Shown piece by piece: positions 1-12,542 of a stretch of 64,000 nt of DNA; the first letter of the stretch is position 1, and each line of letters opens with the position of its first letter. The notes beneath the pieces are model-generated. The model ran no database searches, was not told the DNA's origin, and saw nothing but the letters and a program-made list of their open reading frames with translations. Origin of the DNA: Piper betle (Eukaryota > Streptophyta > Magnoliopsida > Piperales > Piperaceae); contig JAURVB010013269.1 in NCBI GenBank assembly GCA_033002965.1, positions 119,229 to 183,228 on the forward strand. Direction: 5' to 3'. The position numbers were made by a program, and so were the translations under genes.

Positions 1-151
1 GTATAGACAACGGTGGTTTGACAACTTTTAAAGCTTTCCTCAGAAGAACAGCAGAGCTCCTTCCATGCCACTCGCTCAAAGTTCACACCCAGTTCACTCT
101 TATTCCCACATTCATTCACGACAAATTCAAAGCGCAGAGTTAAAAAAATTG
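1..151 (-). CDS. Possible partial exon, product unknown
   Basis: The minus strand is open for about 50 codons from position 151 (just after an in-frame TAA) to the window edge. It reads as normal-looking protein, with segments such as LRFEFVVNECGNKSE and VNFERVAWKELCCSSEES. The frame runs off the window, so neither the start nor the true length can be seen. No clear AG acceptor lies directly upstream. I do not recognise the family. It could be the 5' part of an exon of a gene lying to the left, or a chance open stretch; the amino-acid composition favours coding. Confidence 0.3.
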
Positions 152-2325
152 TTAGGTTCCGTCGTAGTATACTGGCAGAGTTGACCATCTAGATGGTGGC
201 GTCTAATTCACAAATTGTAAGAATTGACCAATGCATCAAACGTGATCACGTACCTCATCAGTGATCAACGATTGAAGAACCACCGACATCGCAGTACTAT
301 ACAATCCTTGCATAAAGCAGGCAGCTTCACGTGAAAAAACCCCTGCTGGTCACTTACATGGAATAACAAAACCAAAACATGAAACAGTAAGACCTTGCAC
401 GCCAGCTCAAGTAGTATAAATTGGCGGCGAAGGGCCAATATACATAACACCGGTGTTAAGAAATTTGAATTCGAACTCAATTATGTATATCTTAATAGTT
501 ATAATATAAGGTTATTGGAGATAACATTATCAACTGATAGATAGGCAGTGAATTTCCCAATTTAAACAACAAACAGTGCTTAAACTTTCATTTGTTTTTT
601 TTAATTTACAAGCTTCAACTACTGCTTTCACATGCATGCTTCATGTCAATGCCTTTGCCACAAATCCCTCTCATTAGGTCATCTCACACCCGATCGAGTC
701 AAGTCAAACCAACATTCTTACATTTCAACGTGCAACAACATACCCAAAAAAAGGAATAGAAAGATAATAGACAGTTTTTTTCGTACAGATTCGGGAGAAA
801 ATGATCAGTAAACAGCTCAAAACCAGCAAGTAATTATTCTTGAACTGACAGTTTAAAATAGAACAAATTTATTTTCAAAGTTACATTTGTCATAAAATAA
901 AGCAAAAAGCACTCTCAAACAATCATAAGTATACCAGGCCTGAATCAGTTGTAGACTCAAAGAACGTTTATTCTAAAGTCTCTATAATATTTCCAGTTAT
1001 TTTTATGTCAGTTTGTTTCAGTAAGATGGTTGCTTTGTTTTCCATCATTGGCGCCTCTCGATCAAAGCACGACACTATTAATTCCAATCCTCTTCTCCTT
1101 CCACCTTAACGGGGGCTGGGGTCGGTTGAGTTCATGGATCCAATTACACCATTCCACACAATTATCAACTACATCAAAACTAAAATCATGGAAGTCCAAA
1201 TCATTCAGGATAGCCTCACACTATAAATTTCAATATGTGACACAATTAACCTCAACATACGCTACTATACCATTCATGCATGCTCCAAAGATGGCATGAC
1301 ACCATCAGTTTCACTGTTTGATCTGACAATACTTTGAAGCAATTTATTTGTTGAAGAATTGAAGACTGCAGAAAGTTTAGGTTTACCAGGAAAGGTGACG
1401 TCTTGTAACATCTTTTTAAAGGTCAAAAAAACTGCCGAGGGTTTGAATCCCTCTCTCTCCATTGCAAATATAATAAACAGATATCTCTCCCTAAAACAGC
1501 TCCCAATAGAGTCAAAAGATCCCTCCAAGTACATCAACGGTAAATCTGAAGAGGTAATTTCTAATTAACCAACTAAAAGGACTTTGACATCATACTCACC
1601 TCTCATATTATTATGAATTCAGACATAACAACATTGACGGTAACATTTTCACATAAATATTTCTAACACTCCCTTGCTCTAGCCTTATCGGTAATTCTCA
1701 TTTTTTATTTCACTGTATACTTACTTCCCATTTTTAAGAGAGAAAAAACATAAATCAAGCCATGTCTATAACAGAAAAAAAGTTAAATAGAGAAAATTCC
1801 AAAAGCCCAGTAAAAAGATCATTTAGTTCAGTTATTACAAATTACAGATAGATAGCAAGACTCTCTACTTCCCTCATTTAAAACTCAAAGAAAGAACTAT
1901 GCGTAAAATCATTCAAATCCTGCCAACACAGGTACAGAGCACTTAGAGGCAGTGAGTCAGTGCTTGCCCTTCTGGCCACATTGATTACCCAAAAGTACAA
2001 AACTCAATCAGCTTACAAGAGTAATAAATCAAAAAAGAAAAATCAATTTGTAATGCTACAATATCCAGGACATAACATTTTTTCAACATCGATGTCCAGC
2101 TACAGTCCGTCCAGCTACAGTCCGATGGAAAACAGAAAAGAATAAACAAGATCCACCTGGAAAATTTATAATCGGTAAGAGCAAGAATATCTCACCTAAG
2201 CGCAGTATGTTACAACAAATTCCGTCTGAACATGAGCAGTTGGAGTATGAGGCCATGAAACCAAACAGCTGCTTATGAGATGTGCAGATTTGAGATTGAC
2301 ATAATTTGACAATTTTAGTCAATTA
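152..2325. other. Intergenic DNA, no supported gene
   Basis: AT-rich sequence with short ORFs only and no recognisable domain. The right part should hold the 3' UTR of the minus-strand ISCA gene. A 15-base direct duplication (CCAGCTACAGTCCGT) sits near 2096-2125. A short tRNA-Ser-like 3' end is listed separately. Confidence 0.5.
1433..1461 (+). other. tRNA-Ser-like 3' end fragment
   Basis: The stretch GCCGAGGGTTTGAATCCC followed by TCTCTCTCC resembles the T-arm and acceptor 3' strand of plastid-type tRNA-Ser, with T in place of C in the T-loop. The upstream DNA has no matching D-arm or anticodon arm, so this is not a tRNA gene. It may be a tiny plastid-derived insert or coincidence. Confidence 0.2.
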
Positions 2326-3715
2326 CTACTTATCAGTTGACTTCGAGGTTTGAGAACTTGTACTAGGAGTCGTCATAAATGATTCGCCGCAACCACATTG
2401 CCCTTTGGAATTTGGGTTAATAAAAATGAACTCTGACCTGTAAAAACCAGCTCAAACATCATGAATAAAAAACATGAAAAAGAAATAAGAGTAGAATGCG
2501 GAAATAAGAGGCAAAGTCTTTACTTGAGTGTATCATCCACGAAATCCATCTTGGTCCCGATAACATGCATGAGAGCTTTTGGATCAATCAATACCTTGAC
2601 ACCCTTGTCTTCAACTAACTCGTCAAATTTTCCCTTCTCATCTACAAAACATGAAGAGCACATAGAAAATGAAACAATTTTCACCAAATAAGCCTAAACC
2701 TATTCTCAATCTTCCACACAAAAACTCAAATAAGAAACATATACAGCATATTAAACCCATAGAAAATGAAGTTCTCTGCCAATGCAATGATCAATACCAT
2801 ATCAACTTTAAACAGCTCGATAGAATAAGAAAAATATCACACGAGATAAAAATTTCTTCTACCTTTATCACCAAAATAACATGAGAGCCGACCACAGAAT
2901 ATTATCAAATTTTATGTCATTTCAACACGAGAATCAAACAAGCAAGGTCCGCCACATAAGAGTCCACACCAAGGATCATCATTAGATCAGACTTGAATTG
3001 ATCTCAAATATGAAAATTGAAAAATCAATTAAATGATATAGCTCGGGACAATTAGGCGGACGATGGTGAAGCAAGTGAATAATCTAAAATAGAAACCCTC
3101 ACGACAAGCCATCAAGATGTAATTGTGGCACCTACCAAGGTATCAATGCAAAAAAAACCATACATACAGATCACTTTTTACTAACTAAAAACCTCAAACT
3201 ACAATTAAAGCCAATGACTCTCGTTGGTATTCTCCAAACAACTGTAATCGCCCCACTATCGCTAATTATTACAAAAGGAAGTTAAGATTTTTCAACTTAA
3301 TGCCATCAATCACACTTATTGACCTAATACCCAAATTTCTTATACTGACAATAATATGATCCAAAATAATATATAGATTAAGAAAACATGAATCCAAGAA
3401 ATTCTACGGATTCATCAAAACAAACAGCTAAAAGGCAGTGCCATCAACAACGCATCGTAACAATTTGATTTAGAAGACAACCAATTTGATAATTGAATCG
3501 CGAGAGAAGAGAAGAGAAGAAAAGCACCAGCATAGTTGAGGGTGTAGGAGAGGCCATTGCAGCCACGGGCCTTGACGCCGAGCTTGAGATAGGGGCGCTG
3601 CCGCATCTGGAGCAGGTTCCGTATCCTGCGCCGCCGCCGCCTCCGTCAGTGTCAGAGCCTGCCGCCGCGCCGCAGGCCCTATCCGTTCCGCCGCGGCCGC
3701 CAAGAGCAAGGCCAT
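2326..3715 (-). CDS. ISCA: Iron-sulfur assembly protein ISCA (A-type carrier), three exons
   Basis: A-type Fe-S carrier of the IscA/HesB family, which binds a cluster or iron and passes it to target proteins, in plants usually in mitochondria. Exons run 3715-3528, 2641-2524 and 2437-2326, all with GT..AG borders in matching phase. The three conserved cysteines are present: one in [14 protein letters not shown] (about residue 52) and two in GQCGCGESF (about 116 and 118). Between them lies the family block [15 protein letters not shown]. Length is about 138 residues, close to the plant homologue. The N-terminus ([13 protein letters not shown]) could be a short targeting region. Exon 1 is broken: in the GCG run near 3624-3640 the frame shifts between TLTEAAAA and RIRNLLQ, equal to one extra base or two lost bases. 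A downstream ATG at 3606 would bypass the break but lose about 37 residues. I read it as a real gene with a sequence error. Confidence 0.88.
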
Positions 3716-3900
3716 CCTCCTCCGCCGATTCGATCGATGGGCTTGGCAGTTGCCGATGGGGAGGGAGATCGGCAAACTTGGTCGGCAAGCAGGTGGGATT
3801 GGGATGTCTACGGAAGAGGAAGAAATGAACCTCCGGAAATTTCTACCTAGCGTTTGCCCGCCAGGCAAGAGGACAGCAGGTTAGAAATTTGTCCGGGTCC
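3716..3900 (-). promoter_or_regulatory. ISCA 5' leader / proximal promoter region
   Basis: Sequence upstream of the ISCA start is GC-richer than its surroundings up to about 3890 and then drops sharply into AT-rich DNA. This fits a 5' UTR and core promoter. No clear TATA box was chosen. Confidence 0.35.
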
Positions 3901-5790
3901 GACGAGTATTTTTATTTCTATTAGTATATCATTATTATTATATTATTATAAAATTCATAAAAAAATATAAATAAAATAGTCAACGGTGAGGTTATCATTA
4001 TTTTTTTCGCAATGATAAATCTTATTTGTGTTCTTAAGAAAAAGAATTCATCCATTTTTTATGGTCTCAAAAAGGTGAGAAAACAAATAAAAACTTTTGA
4101 AGGAAAATTGACAAAAAGTGTAGCTCTTGTTCAGAAAGAATCGATAAAATCTTTGGCACAATGTAAAAAGAAGAGATTGATCTATATCATCTTGATTTAG
4201 TTCTATTTTTATTGTGAAAAATGTTGTTGATAAAAATCAAATTTATTTAAAATTTATGTATAAAAAAGTTATATAAATACATATCCAAAAAAGATCTCGA
4301 AACAAAATGGTAAAAAATCTCGAAACAAAAAGATAAAAGAAATCTTGAAACAAAACTAGGGTACGTATCAAAATGGGTGAGAGATTCAATCTACAAGGGC
4401 TATATTGAACTTGTTTTATTACTTGTCTAATTGATTGATGTAAATCACTTAAATTAATATATATATATATATATATATATTATTAATTTAATTAACTATA
4501 CCATTTGATACCGCAAATCCCTCCCCTCAAACTAAGGGCTAGAGATTAAAATCCAAAATGTCTTTTTTCCAAAAACACCTAAACCATTATTAACTTCACT
4601 AAAACATATGTTCATATTTACTCAATCTAGCCCTATTGCCTAGAAAATGAGTATAGATATTACAAAACCTACTGATCCAACAAAACTTAGGAGTAAAATA
4701 CATTTTTGTTACAAAAAATAATTAAGTCAAATTTAATTTGCCAACAACGACTAACATCAGCATGTCTGTTAAAAAACTATATAATATTTTTATTGTCATA
4801 AACAAACAAAATTGCGAAGCATGTTCAAAGGCGCCATGGATTCTACATATTTAGCATTCTCACACCACTTAAATCTCACTTCCTATGAACTCTACAAGAT
4901 TCAAAACGCTTAAAACTCACGTCCCATATTATAAGTTTGTAACATTCTACCATTTTGCACTTTAGGCAGCTCACACTTTAAGTAATTTTCACCAAGCACT
5001 AAGCATTTATCAATATATGATTATTATAAAAAATATATAGGGTGAATTAGAGTTAAGTTCATCAAGTTTTATATGATTATTTTTTAATTTTAAACAATAA
5101 CTATGTTATCCTTATTTTATAAATTTGTATTAAAATTTTTTAACGTGGTTTTTTCTTAAATGGATTTGATAATTTCACCTTTTATATTCGTGATTATATT
5201 TCATTATTTAAATAATTTCACTTTACACTGACATGATTAATAATTTTATTAGTGCATCAATATATTTATAAAGTCAATTTACAAAGAGTAAAATAAAAAT
5301 AAAATGATAAAATATTTTATTTAACTCATCCACCAATAGTAACTTTTTTTATTTTGTAGTTTTTTTTAATATTGGTTAATCATAAGTTCCTTTTTAAAAC
5401 AATTAATAAAAATAAATAAATTATAATAATTTTTTATCATAGATTATAGGAGGCAATTATTTTTTTTAGGTTTTTATTTGCTTGGTATAAAAAAGATGCA
5501 AAATATGTAAAAAATTTTTAATTACAACATATAAACATTTACTTATGATTTAAATATAAGGTATAATTTTTTTTAAATATCTATTTTGTACTTTTTTTGA
5601 ACGAAATATATAGAACTTTATATATGAGATGGAATTTTTAAAGGGACCACTTATTACACTAGCATCTGATTATAAATGAGTAATATTTTTATAAAAAATA
5701 AAATTTTTGATATAAATTATAAATTTTATTGACATTTATAAATTTCATAAATTTTCTATTTCTTTTATAAGCCTTAAAAAAATAGACGGC
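3901..5790. other. AT-rich intergenic DNA
   Basis: Strongly AT-rich with no coding-like frame. It holds an (AT)n tract at 4456-4481 flanked by TTAAATTAAT and ATTAATTTAA, so the whole block forms a long AT palindrome. Nothing else is recognisable. Confidence 0.5.
4456..4481. repeat. (AT)n microsatellite in an AT palindrome
   Basis: Uninterrupted AT dinucleotides flanked by complementary AT-rich arms. Confidence 0.9.
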
Positions 5791-6136
5791 CTTAATTTAT
5801 TTAATCATCACTTTGCTAGGAGAATGCATTTCCGTTTGTGAGTATGGAACGTTTTTATTCTTCCCATATCCATGGCCATGGCAGCCACAGCTTCGATGCC
5901 TTCCACCTTGAACACCGATGAAACCATTAATAAATGAACCAAGATCCTTCATTTCTTCCTCCTCCCTCCTCTGTTGGGACTCTGCTGCTGCTTGTTCCGC
6001 TTTCATTTTGATCTGAGATCGCTACAATCCTCTTCTCCGTCTATCTATCTTTTTTCCAGGCTTGGTGGATTGCGGTTTGCCACTCCTCTACTTTTGTTTT
6101 ATTTTTCATAGTAATTTCAGTATTGGATTGTATTTG

Positions 6137-6350
6137 ATGGCGAATTTTCGCGGTCGGAATTCGGATTCTTTGTTTTCTGCTGCCGAAGTTGTTCAAGATT
6201 CTGCCGACAGGTCACTTCTGCTTCCACTCATTTTCCTTGCTTTTATCTTTTTAGTTTTTAGAAGAACGTTGAAAACTACACTGGTTTTAATTTTGACCAT
6301 TTTTGTGTGTGTAGATTGAACGTAGGTTGCGCTTATTGAAGAGGCAATAT
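6137..6350 (+). CDS. Possible first exons of a syntaxin-6-like N-terminal domain gene
   Basis: The ATG at 6137 opens a short exon (6137-6210) reading MANFRGRNSDSLFSAAEVVQ then DSADR, ending CAG|GTCAC. The pattern of F-SAAEEVQ-SADR is typical of the N-terminus of plant proteins with a syntaxin-6 N-terminal-like domain. A second exon-like segment after TGTGTGTAG (6313-6324) reads IERRLRLLKRQYLDNFAANWQ, but not in the phase left by exon 1 and not like the family. A third open segment (KYVVGCNLLHESSLMRKLFQ) lies at about 6502-6560. An old solo LTR begins at 6900. It could be a broken gene remnant or a gene I cannot assemble; the assignment rests on about 12 residues. Confidence 0.3.
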
Positions 6351-6382
6351 TTAGATAATTTTGCTGCAAATTGGCAAATATG

Positions 6383-6385
<3 letters not shown>

Positions 6386-6425
<40 letters not shown>
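6386..6425. repeat. (TA)n microsatellite
   Basis: About 20 uninterrupted TA units; it produces a spurious IYIYIY reading frame. Confidence 0.95.
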
Positions 6426-6428
<3 letters not shown>

Positions 6429-6899
6429 TGCATATTCAGATGATCAATTTAGGATATTTATATTCCTAAGAGTGTATCTCAGCTGTTCATTTTTTAGGGG
6501 TACAAATATGTTGTGGGTTGCAACTTGCTGCATGAGAGCAGTTTAATGAGAAAGCTATTCCAGGTTCTGCAATGGGAGAGCATCTTTGCTTGTGGGTTCT
6601 TAGGTTATTGTGCCATTAATCCTCACCTCTCACACAAACCCTTTTATTGGAGAGGGGAATGTGTGAGGAATATGAGATTCTTGGGTGATTGTGATTGTGG
6701 ATGAAGATTTGCAGGTACTAGAGGTTAGAAAAATTGGAATTCAATTTTGTCTATTGCCCCTACACACAAGTCATAAGTTTAGAATTCGTTTTCTGTTTTT
6801 GAAAATCATCCTGAGTGGAGATTTTAAAACGAAAAGTTCACTTGTTTTGGTTGTTCTCTTTTCTGATTTTAACATGATGAACATTGTCTATACTTTCAG

Positions 6900-9725
6900 T
6901 GTAAAACCCACCTTTGGTTAAAGGTTTTACCCACTTGTTGCCTTACCCGGTTAGGGCCAATTTCAAGTCGGTTTGAGCCAGATTAGCTTTCAGATTATGA
7001 GTATAGGCCCAGATGGCCATATGAGTTTGTTATGGAGGTTGGGTATGCCTGATATACAGATAATAGTTTTAGTTATATTACACCAAAGTATGAGTTATCA
7101 TTGTATACTTGAGGTATGTATGTTCTTGCTTGTGTTATCAAGGTTTTAAGACTAGATCTAGTCCGATGTATCGCTTAGCATTTGTTTCGGTTTTTTCAAA
7201 GTATCTCTTTTGCATACATTATAGGGATTTTAGATTACCAAATTGCCCATGTAGGCCTAGTTTGATTTGAGTCTCAGATTGTCATCTAATTGAGTTCAGG
7301 GTTTTAATGTCCATTTAGTTTTTTTGCCTCGATTTCTTTCCATAGACTCAATTTTAGGTTTCAAGTCAGTTTTGACTTTTATTAGCTTTGATATGAGCTT
7401 TCCAAATATATATATATATATTGTATATACCTTAGGTGGACCCCACCAAACCCACGAATTTTCAAACTCCTGATCGTGCCACATAGCAAGATCTGAGTGG
7501 TACATAGTAAGCCCTAGCATTGGCCACCCATTTTTTGGAATTTTCCCCACATTTTTGGTTGATTTTCTACCCTTAGCACCATCGCCACTTTGGGCTGCTA
7601 TTGGCTAGTTCCTAGCTAGCCTTTGGCCATCGGATTGGCACCATCGTGACCACCTCGCAGCCAACTATCGGCCCGTACTTGTCACCACCACCAGCGCTGC
7701 TGCAATCCCGGTCAAGCTAACCACTCTCGACCTCCCATTTTTGTCTACCACTGACTTTTGCCGTGGCTGTGATTGCCATCGGTGATGTCGCCACTCCTGA
7801 CGGCATTTTCCTACTTTCTATTTATTTTTTCGGCCAACTAACAGCCAAACTTCGTTGGTCGCCACCACCACCATGCTCTTCGTTGCTTGGGATGTTGATT
7901 GGGACCACGCAACGACCCCTAACTCCCCAACTTAGCCGTTTTTTGGCGACGGGCACAGCCGGTCCCATCCTGCCCATTTGCCTTGCTCGTGTCTACCTGC
8001 CCACAATCGTGTTCGCCCAGCCTGAGCCCTGTTTGCTTGTTCATCTATTTGACTACGCCCGTATCCACGTCTAACTACCCGACCCATCTCAATCCTTGTT
8101 TGCTTATTCGTCTATTTGCTTATGCCCGTGTCCACGTCCAGCTACCCATCCCATCTAAGTGAGTTCATATGTTGATAATTATATTGTTATTATTCATGAC
8201 TAATTGTTATTTATATATTCATTTATTTATTGAATTATTTATTATTTATTATTTATTTATATATTTATTGAATCGTGCATGTGTTAATATTGCTTGCATG
8301 TAGTCACATATTTATTTAGTGTTATTTATATTATTATTGTTATTCATGAATGGCGTTTTATTTATTTTTACATATTTATCATTCATTTACATATTCATGA
8401 TTTTATTTATTTATTATTTATTATTTAATTATTCTTTTATCTTCGTGAGCGTTGAATTTATTTTTTACTAGTTTTTATTTTTATTTTTTTCTTGATATTT
8501 ACTAGAGTACATATTATTTTATTTAGTGTTATTTTATTTTTTTTGGCTAGTTTTATCTATTTATTTATTTACTGTCAGTGTGTGCCTCATTTTGCATGCC
8601 TGAAGTCATTCAGTTATTTCTTTTGCATTACTTATTGTTTGAGATGTTTTTGCTGATGTGAGCACACACTACGACCATACATCATATAAAATTGTTGGTT
8701 TTTTGTTTAGTAGTGGGTTCTGATATAGGCTTTGGATTTCGAGCTCGCCATAGATTTGTCGTCACACTTAGAGCTTAGACCATAAGTCCGTTATGACTCT
8801 TCTCAGATTTACCGCTTTATTCTATTGTGGATTTGATTTTCAAATCGTAGAACATGTTAAGTAGCTGTTTTATTAGACCCCACTTAACATAGGCCATCTA
8901 GACGTATTTTATTTCTGTGATTAATAACCCTCGAAGATTATATCGCTCATGTTGTTTTTGAAGTTAGTTCCACCTCACGTTGCCTTCATACCTATTTATA
9001 TGATTCCTTTCCGAGCCCTATATATAGTTTTTATAAAGTTTTTAGTGAGCCGAGGGTTGGTGGATTTGACCTTGTATATACCGTGAGCCAGAGCATACTT
9101 GGGTTGCAGCGAGCTCTGGATTAGTGAGAGGATTGTTCTATTCCCGAGGGATCTTGACATGTCTATGTCTTGAGCTTCGTCACACCCAAAAGGCAATTGC
9201 CTGAGAGTAATAGGCCATTGTGTTTATGATATCACAATACTGAGAGAGACATTTGCCGAGAGTGGCACAACACCATTTCAGTTTGGAATGCTGTCAAGTC
9301 TGTAGCTTGATGGCTCCTCAGTAGATGTCGTTGAGTGTTCCCATGAAGATTATATATGGTTTTCCTTCCTCGTAGAATATCAAACTCCACTTCCCAGTTT
9401 TTATTAGTTCTTTTCTGGAGCAGCGACATTCGTTGTTGACTTTTTTGTTATTATATATGTAGGTTTTATGTTCTTATGTGTGGGGTCAGTTTTGATGGAA
9501 GGACAAATATTTGCTACACACACTTATGCTCAGCGCACCGTTATTTTCTTTCGTTCTTTTATTTAAGTTTGATGCGTATTCATGTATATTTAGTCGAGTG
9601 TTGGTTACGCATTTAGTAGTGTTTTCTATTCTAGAAATGCCAAGAGGGTTGTTTTGGTCCATTTATCGTTTGAGTCTTGTAGATTAATCGATTTAGACAT
9701 AACTCGACTTGATCAGGGTGTTACA
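6900..9725 (+). mobile_element. Old solo LTR, copy A of the 2.8-kb LTR family
   Basis: Starts TGTAAAACCC and ends GGGTGTTACA, the same ends as the better-preserved copy at 40969-43807, and shares its internal order: GC-rich proline-coding-like zone (about 7560-8160), AT-rich zone, the GAGCTCGCC block, the inverted repeat at 8854-8890 and the ATTAATAACCCTCGA block. Flanks are TTCAG on the left and TACAT on the right, so the 5-bp target duplication has decayed. No internal region (PBS, gag, pol) is present, hence solo LTR. Divergence marks it as the oldest copy here. A tandem duplication of about 70 bp lies at 8020-8160. Confidence 0.8.
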
Positions 9726-11571
9726 TACATGGTTTACGCTTCTGGGCTTTCCCTCATGTATCAGCACTAACAAAATAATATCATGCCCAGTGTTGACGAA
9801 CACCTCAGAAGGGTACTTACTTCAGCAGGCTTGGTGTTCCCAAAAGAGTGTTTCGATTCCACAAGCTTCCTCACTTTAACCATTTCTTTATTCTGCTACC
9901 GCTTGGTTTATTTACCATCCTAATTCTTATGTGTAAGGGCTTATTCAAATCCTCGGATATTTCTTTTTAAATTAGTTTTTCGGGTGTGCCTTAGTTGCGG
10001 AAATTTGGTTGTTTGGAATACAGTACATGCAAGTCCCGTTCTTAGAAGTTTCTGTTCCTCTATGGTGTAATAAAAGCCAGAAATTTGTTTGAAATACATT
10101 GCATACTTGACACGCTCTCAGCTGTTTATATTCCTATACGGGGTAATATGAGTCAGAAATTTCTACCAGTGCTCTACAAGTCTCTTTTTAACCAGGTTCT
10201 GTGCTTCTTAACCTGGAAAATGATTTTTCAGAGCTTCTCTGCCCAGATAATTTTAAACAAAACAGGATGTTTCTAATTTTTCTTAATTCATATGTGAGGA
10301 CAGAATCATTTGGACTATAACAATGATCCAGTGAATTAAATGTGGGTGATGAAAATGTGTTATTTCTGGTGCATTTGATATCATAACTTTGGATATTTCT
10401 ATACAACCTATAGAGCAACACTATTGCTAAGCCTTTTATTGACCACTTTTTGTGTTTTATGTAGGTATGTGGTCACAATTCTGGAGGAAACTGTGATTTG
10501 CTGTGTATTTCCAATTGGACTATAGTGCCGTGAAGGGAATTGCTAGGTTTGCAAACGTTTTAGAAGTGGAGATTTTCTTCCCTTGGAAGGAGCAGGGAGA
10601 AGGAAAGAGAACCTTCAACATTGTAGAAGCAATGGCCACACTCACCTAGGCCTATTTATAGCTTTTATGGAAAGGTAGATAATGAAATGGTCATCGGATT
10701 GGTGTTTTTGAAGTTTCTCATCCAATCCGTTCCCATTACCTGTAGACTGTTTGTTCATTTCAGAATAGGCATTTATCTTCTTAATATGATGCTAACTTCA
10801 TGCTCTGCTGAAGCCTGCCTTCTCGGACGCAGTACACAGGTGAAAGGCAATGTTGATGACCACAATAAGTTGCTTTTTGACTTTCTGTGAACTACTTTTA
10901 TTTTGATTGTCAAGTTTCTTCAATAGCTTAATCAGCTGTCAGTTGCCTATTTTTCATGGCCTTGTTTAAATTTTCTCTTGAAATAAAATTCTCCCACGTA
11001 CATAACTGTAGACCTCTGTCAGCTGTTTCCGCTGTGAATGATAATATGTACTTAAACTGTCCACTTATGCCATTGATACAAATCTTTTTGCAGGTTAGAG
11101 CAAGAAGGGCATTTTTTTATGCAGAGATTTTGCGAAGACAGATCCTAACAAATTATATAAGGCAAGAAACAGGCATGTACGTGTAATTGACCAATTCCCG
11201 CTGCCACGGGCCCTCAATATGTGCATCAGGAGGGCAACTAAATGTTCTTGAGTAGGTCATACATTGATTTTGCGCTTTCATAGGTCATATTGCATGCTTT
11301 TCGCTTCGTTTAATTACATCTTAGATTGTGAGGTAGAAGAACTTCAAAGGGTTGAGCAAATTTTGAAGGCTAACGATGGTAAAGACCAGAGATTTTTTTT
11401 AGTTTGTTACACTTTCTAGTAAGCATATCAACTGCACATTGTTTTTTGCATAAATTTTGATTTAATTGGCATCTGCGTATACATATTGAAGTCGAACGAA
11501 ATTGATTTGAGCTCTAGCTGATCAAATAACTTGTATGTAAGTCATCTGTATATCAATATATACATATATAC

Positions 11572-11603
<32 letters not shown>

Positions 11604-12542
11604 GCAGTACTACCGGATAAGTCACAATGAATATATTGCAGGGTGTTTTTCAAGCTAAAGTCAGTTATCAGCGAATATTCATGCATCAGGTGGTCATGGT
11701 TTTGCATTTTGAGTTATTTGATCAGCTGATCCACTAATAATTTAAGGTAATTCGCTAGACTTATTTGATCTGTGAATTATAGTTCTGCAATAAATAACTC
11801 TAATTTATTTTACCAAGCGGAGTTAAATTGTTTCAGTTGATCAGCTAGATTTAGTTTTGTTAAACATCACAAGATGGACGTCACATTGATTTATCAAGAG
11901 AAATATAATTGTTGCAGTAGTAAACCTTAATCCATAAGATCAGATTCGATTATTGAGTCTTGTAGGCTTTGATCTTCTATATTGTTATTTATAATCTCCC
12001 AGAGAGGAAGAATCATCTGATGATGGAATGTCAGAAAAAGATCATACTTAAAAGTTGGGGATAATGACCTTTTTATATATCTTTTGTGATTTTACAAATT
12101 GGTGATTGTACAATTTCTTATTTTTAATAAATTAAAAATGAGTTCCTGATCTCTATATATTGTGTAATTCCATACCTTATTAACTTATACTTTAATAAGC
12201 TCATTAAATTAAATATAGATCACATAAATAAGTTCATTAACAAAATAGTTTCTTAATGTATAATTAAACTAATATGTAAAACCGTATATGAAGAATTAAT
12301 CCAACAAAGTTTTGCAACAAATAACTTTGATTGACACTAGCTGGTCCAAAAATGATATTACCTAGATTTGATCAACTAACTCTTGACTTATCAACTATTG
12401 CAGCTAATATTAGCTAGAACGACTGATCAAACGACTCTTGTTGCTCATATGCAAGTTTGGTCAAATGGCTCCATCTGAGGTCTTGAGTAGAGGTTCTTCG
12501 ATGTCGTCGATGGGGAAGAAGGGTGAGATTGGAAGGGAAGGG
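9726..12542. other. AT-rich DNA with weak exon candidates
   Basis: Mostly non-coding. A diverged direct duplication occurs at about 10005-10085 and 10085-10165 (both contain ...CAGAAATTT). One exon-like segment is listed separately. A TA/CATA tract at 11556-11603 is microsatellite. Confidence 0.4.
11097..11250 (+). CDS. Exon-like segment, product unknown
   Basis: After a good acceptor (TTTTTGCAG) the frame reads VRARRAFFYAEILRRQ then ILTNYIRQETGMYV and meets a TAA. If one base is missing at about 11180, the next frame continues as VIDQFPLPRALNMCIRR to a TGA at about 11249. Its basic, helical composition looks like protein, and it may belong with the exons left of the LTR at 6900-9725. No family is recognised. 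Confidence 0.25.

Noticed and set aside
5797..6006. 69-codon minus-strand ORF with EEEE and HGHGYG stretches
   Set aside because: Short, compositionally biased, no family match; could not be supported as a gene.
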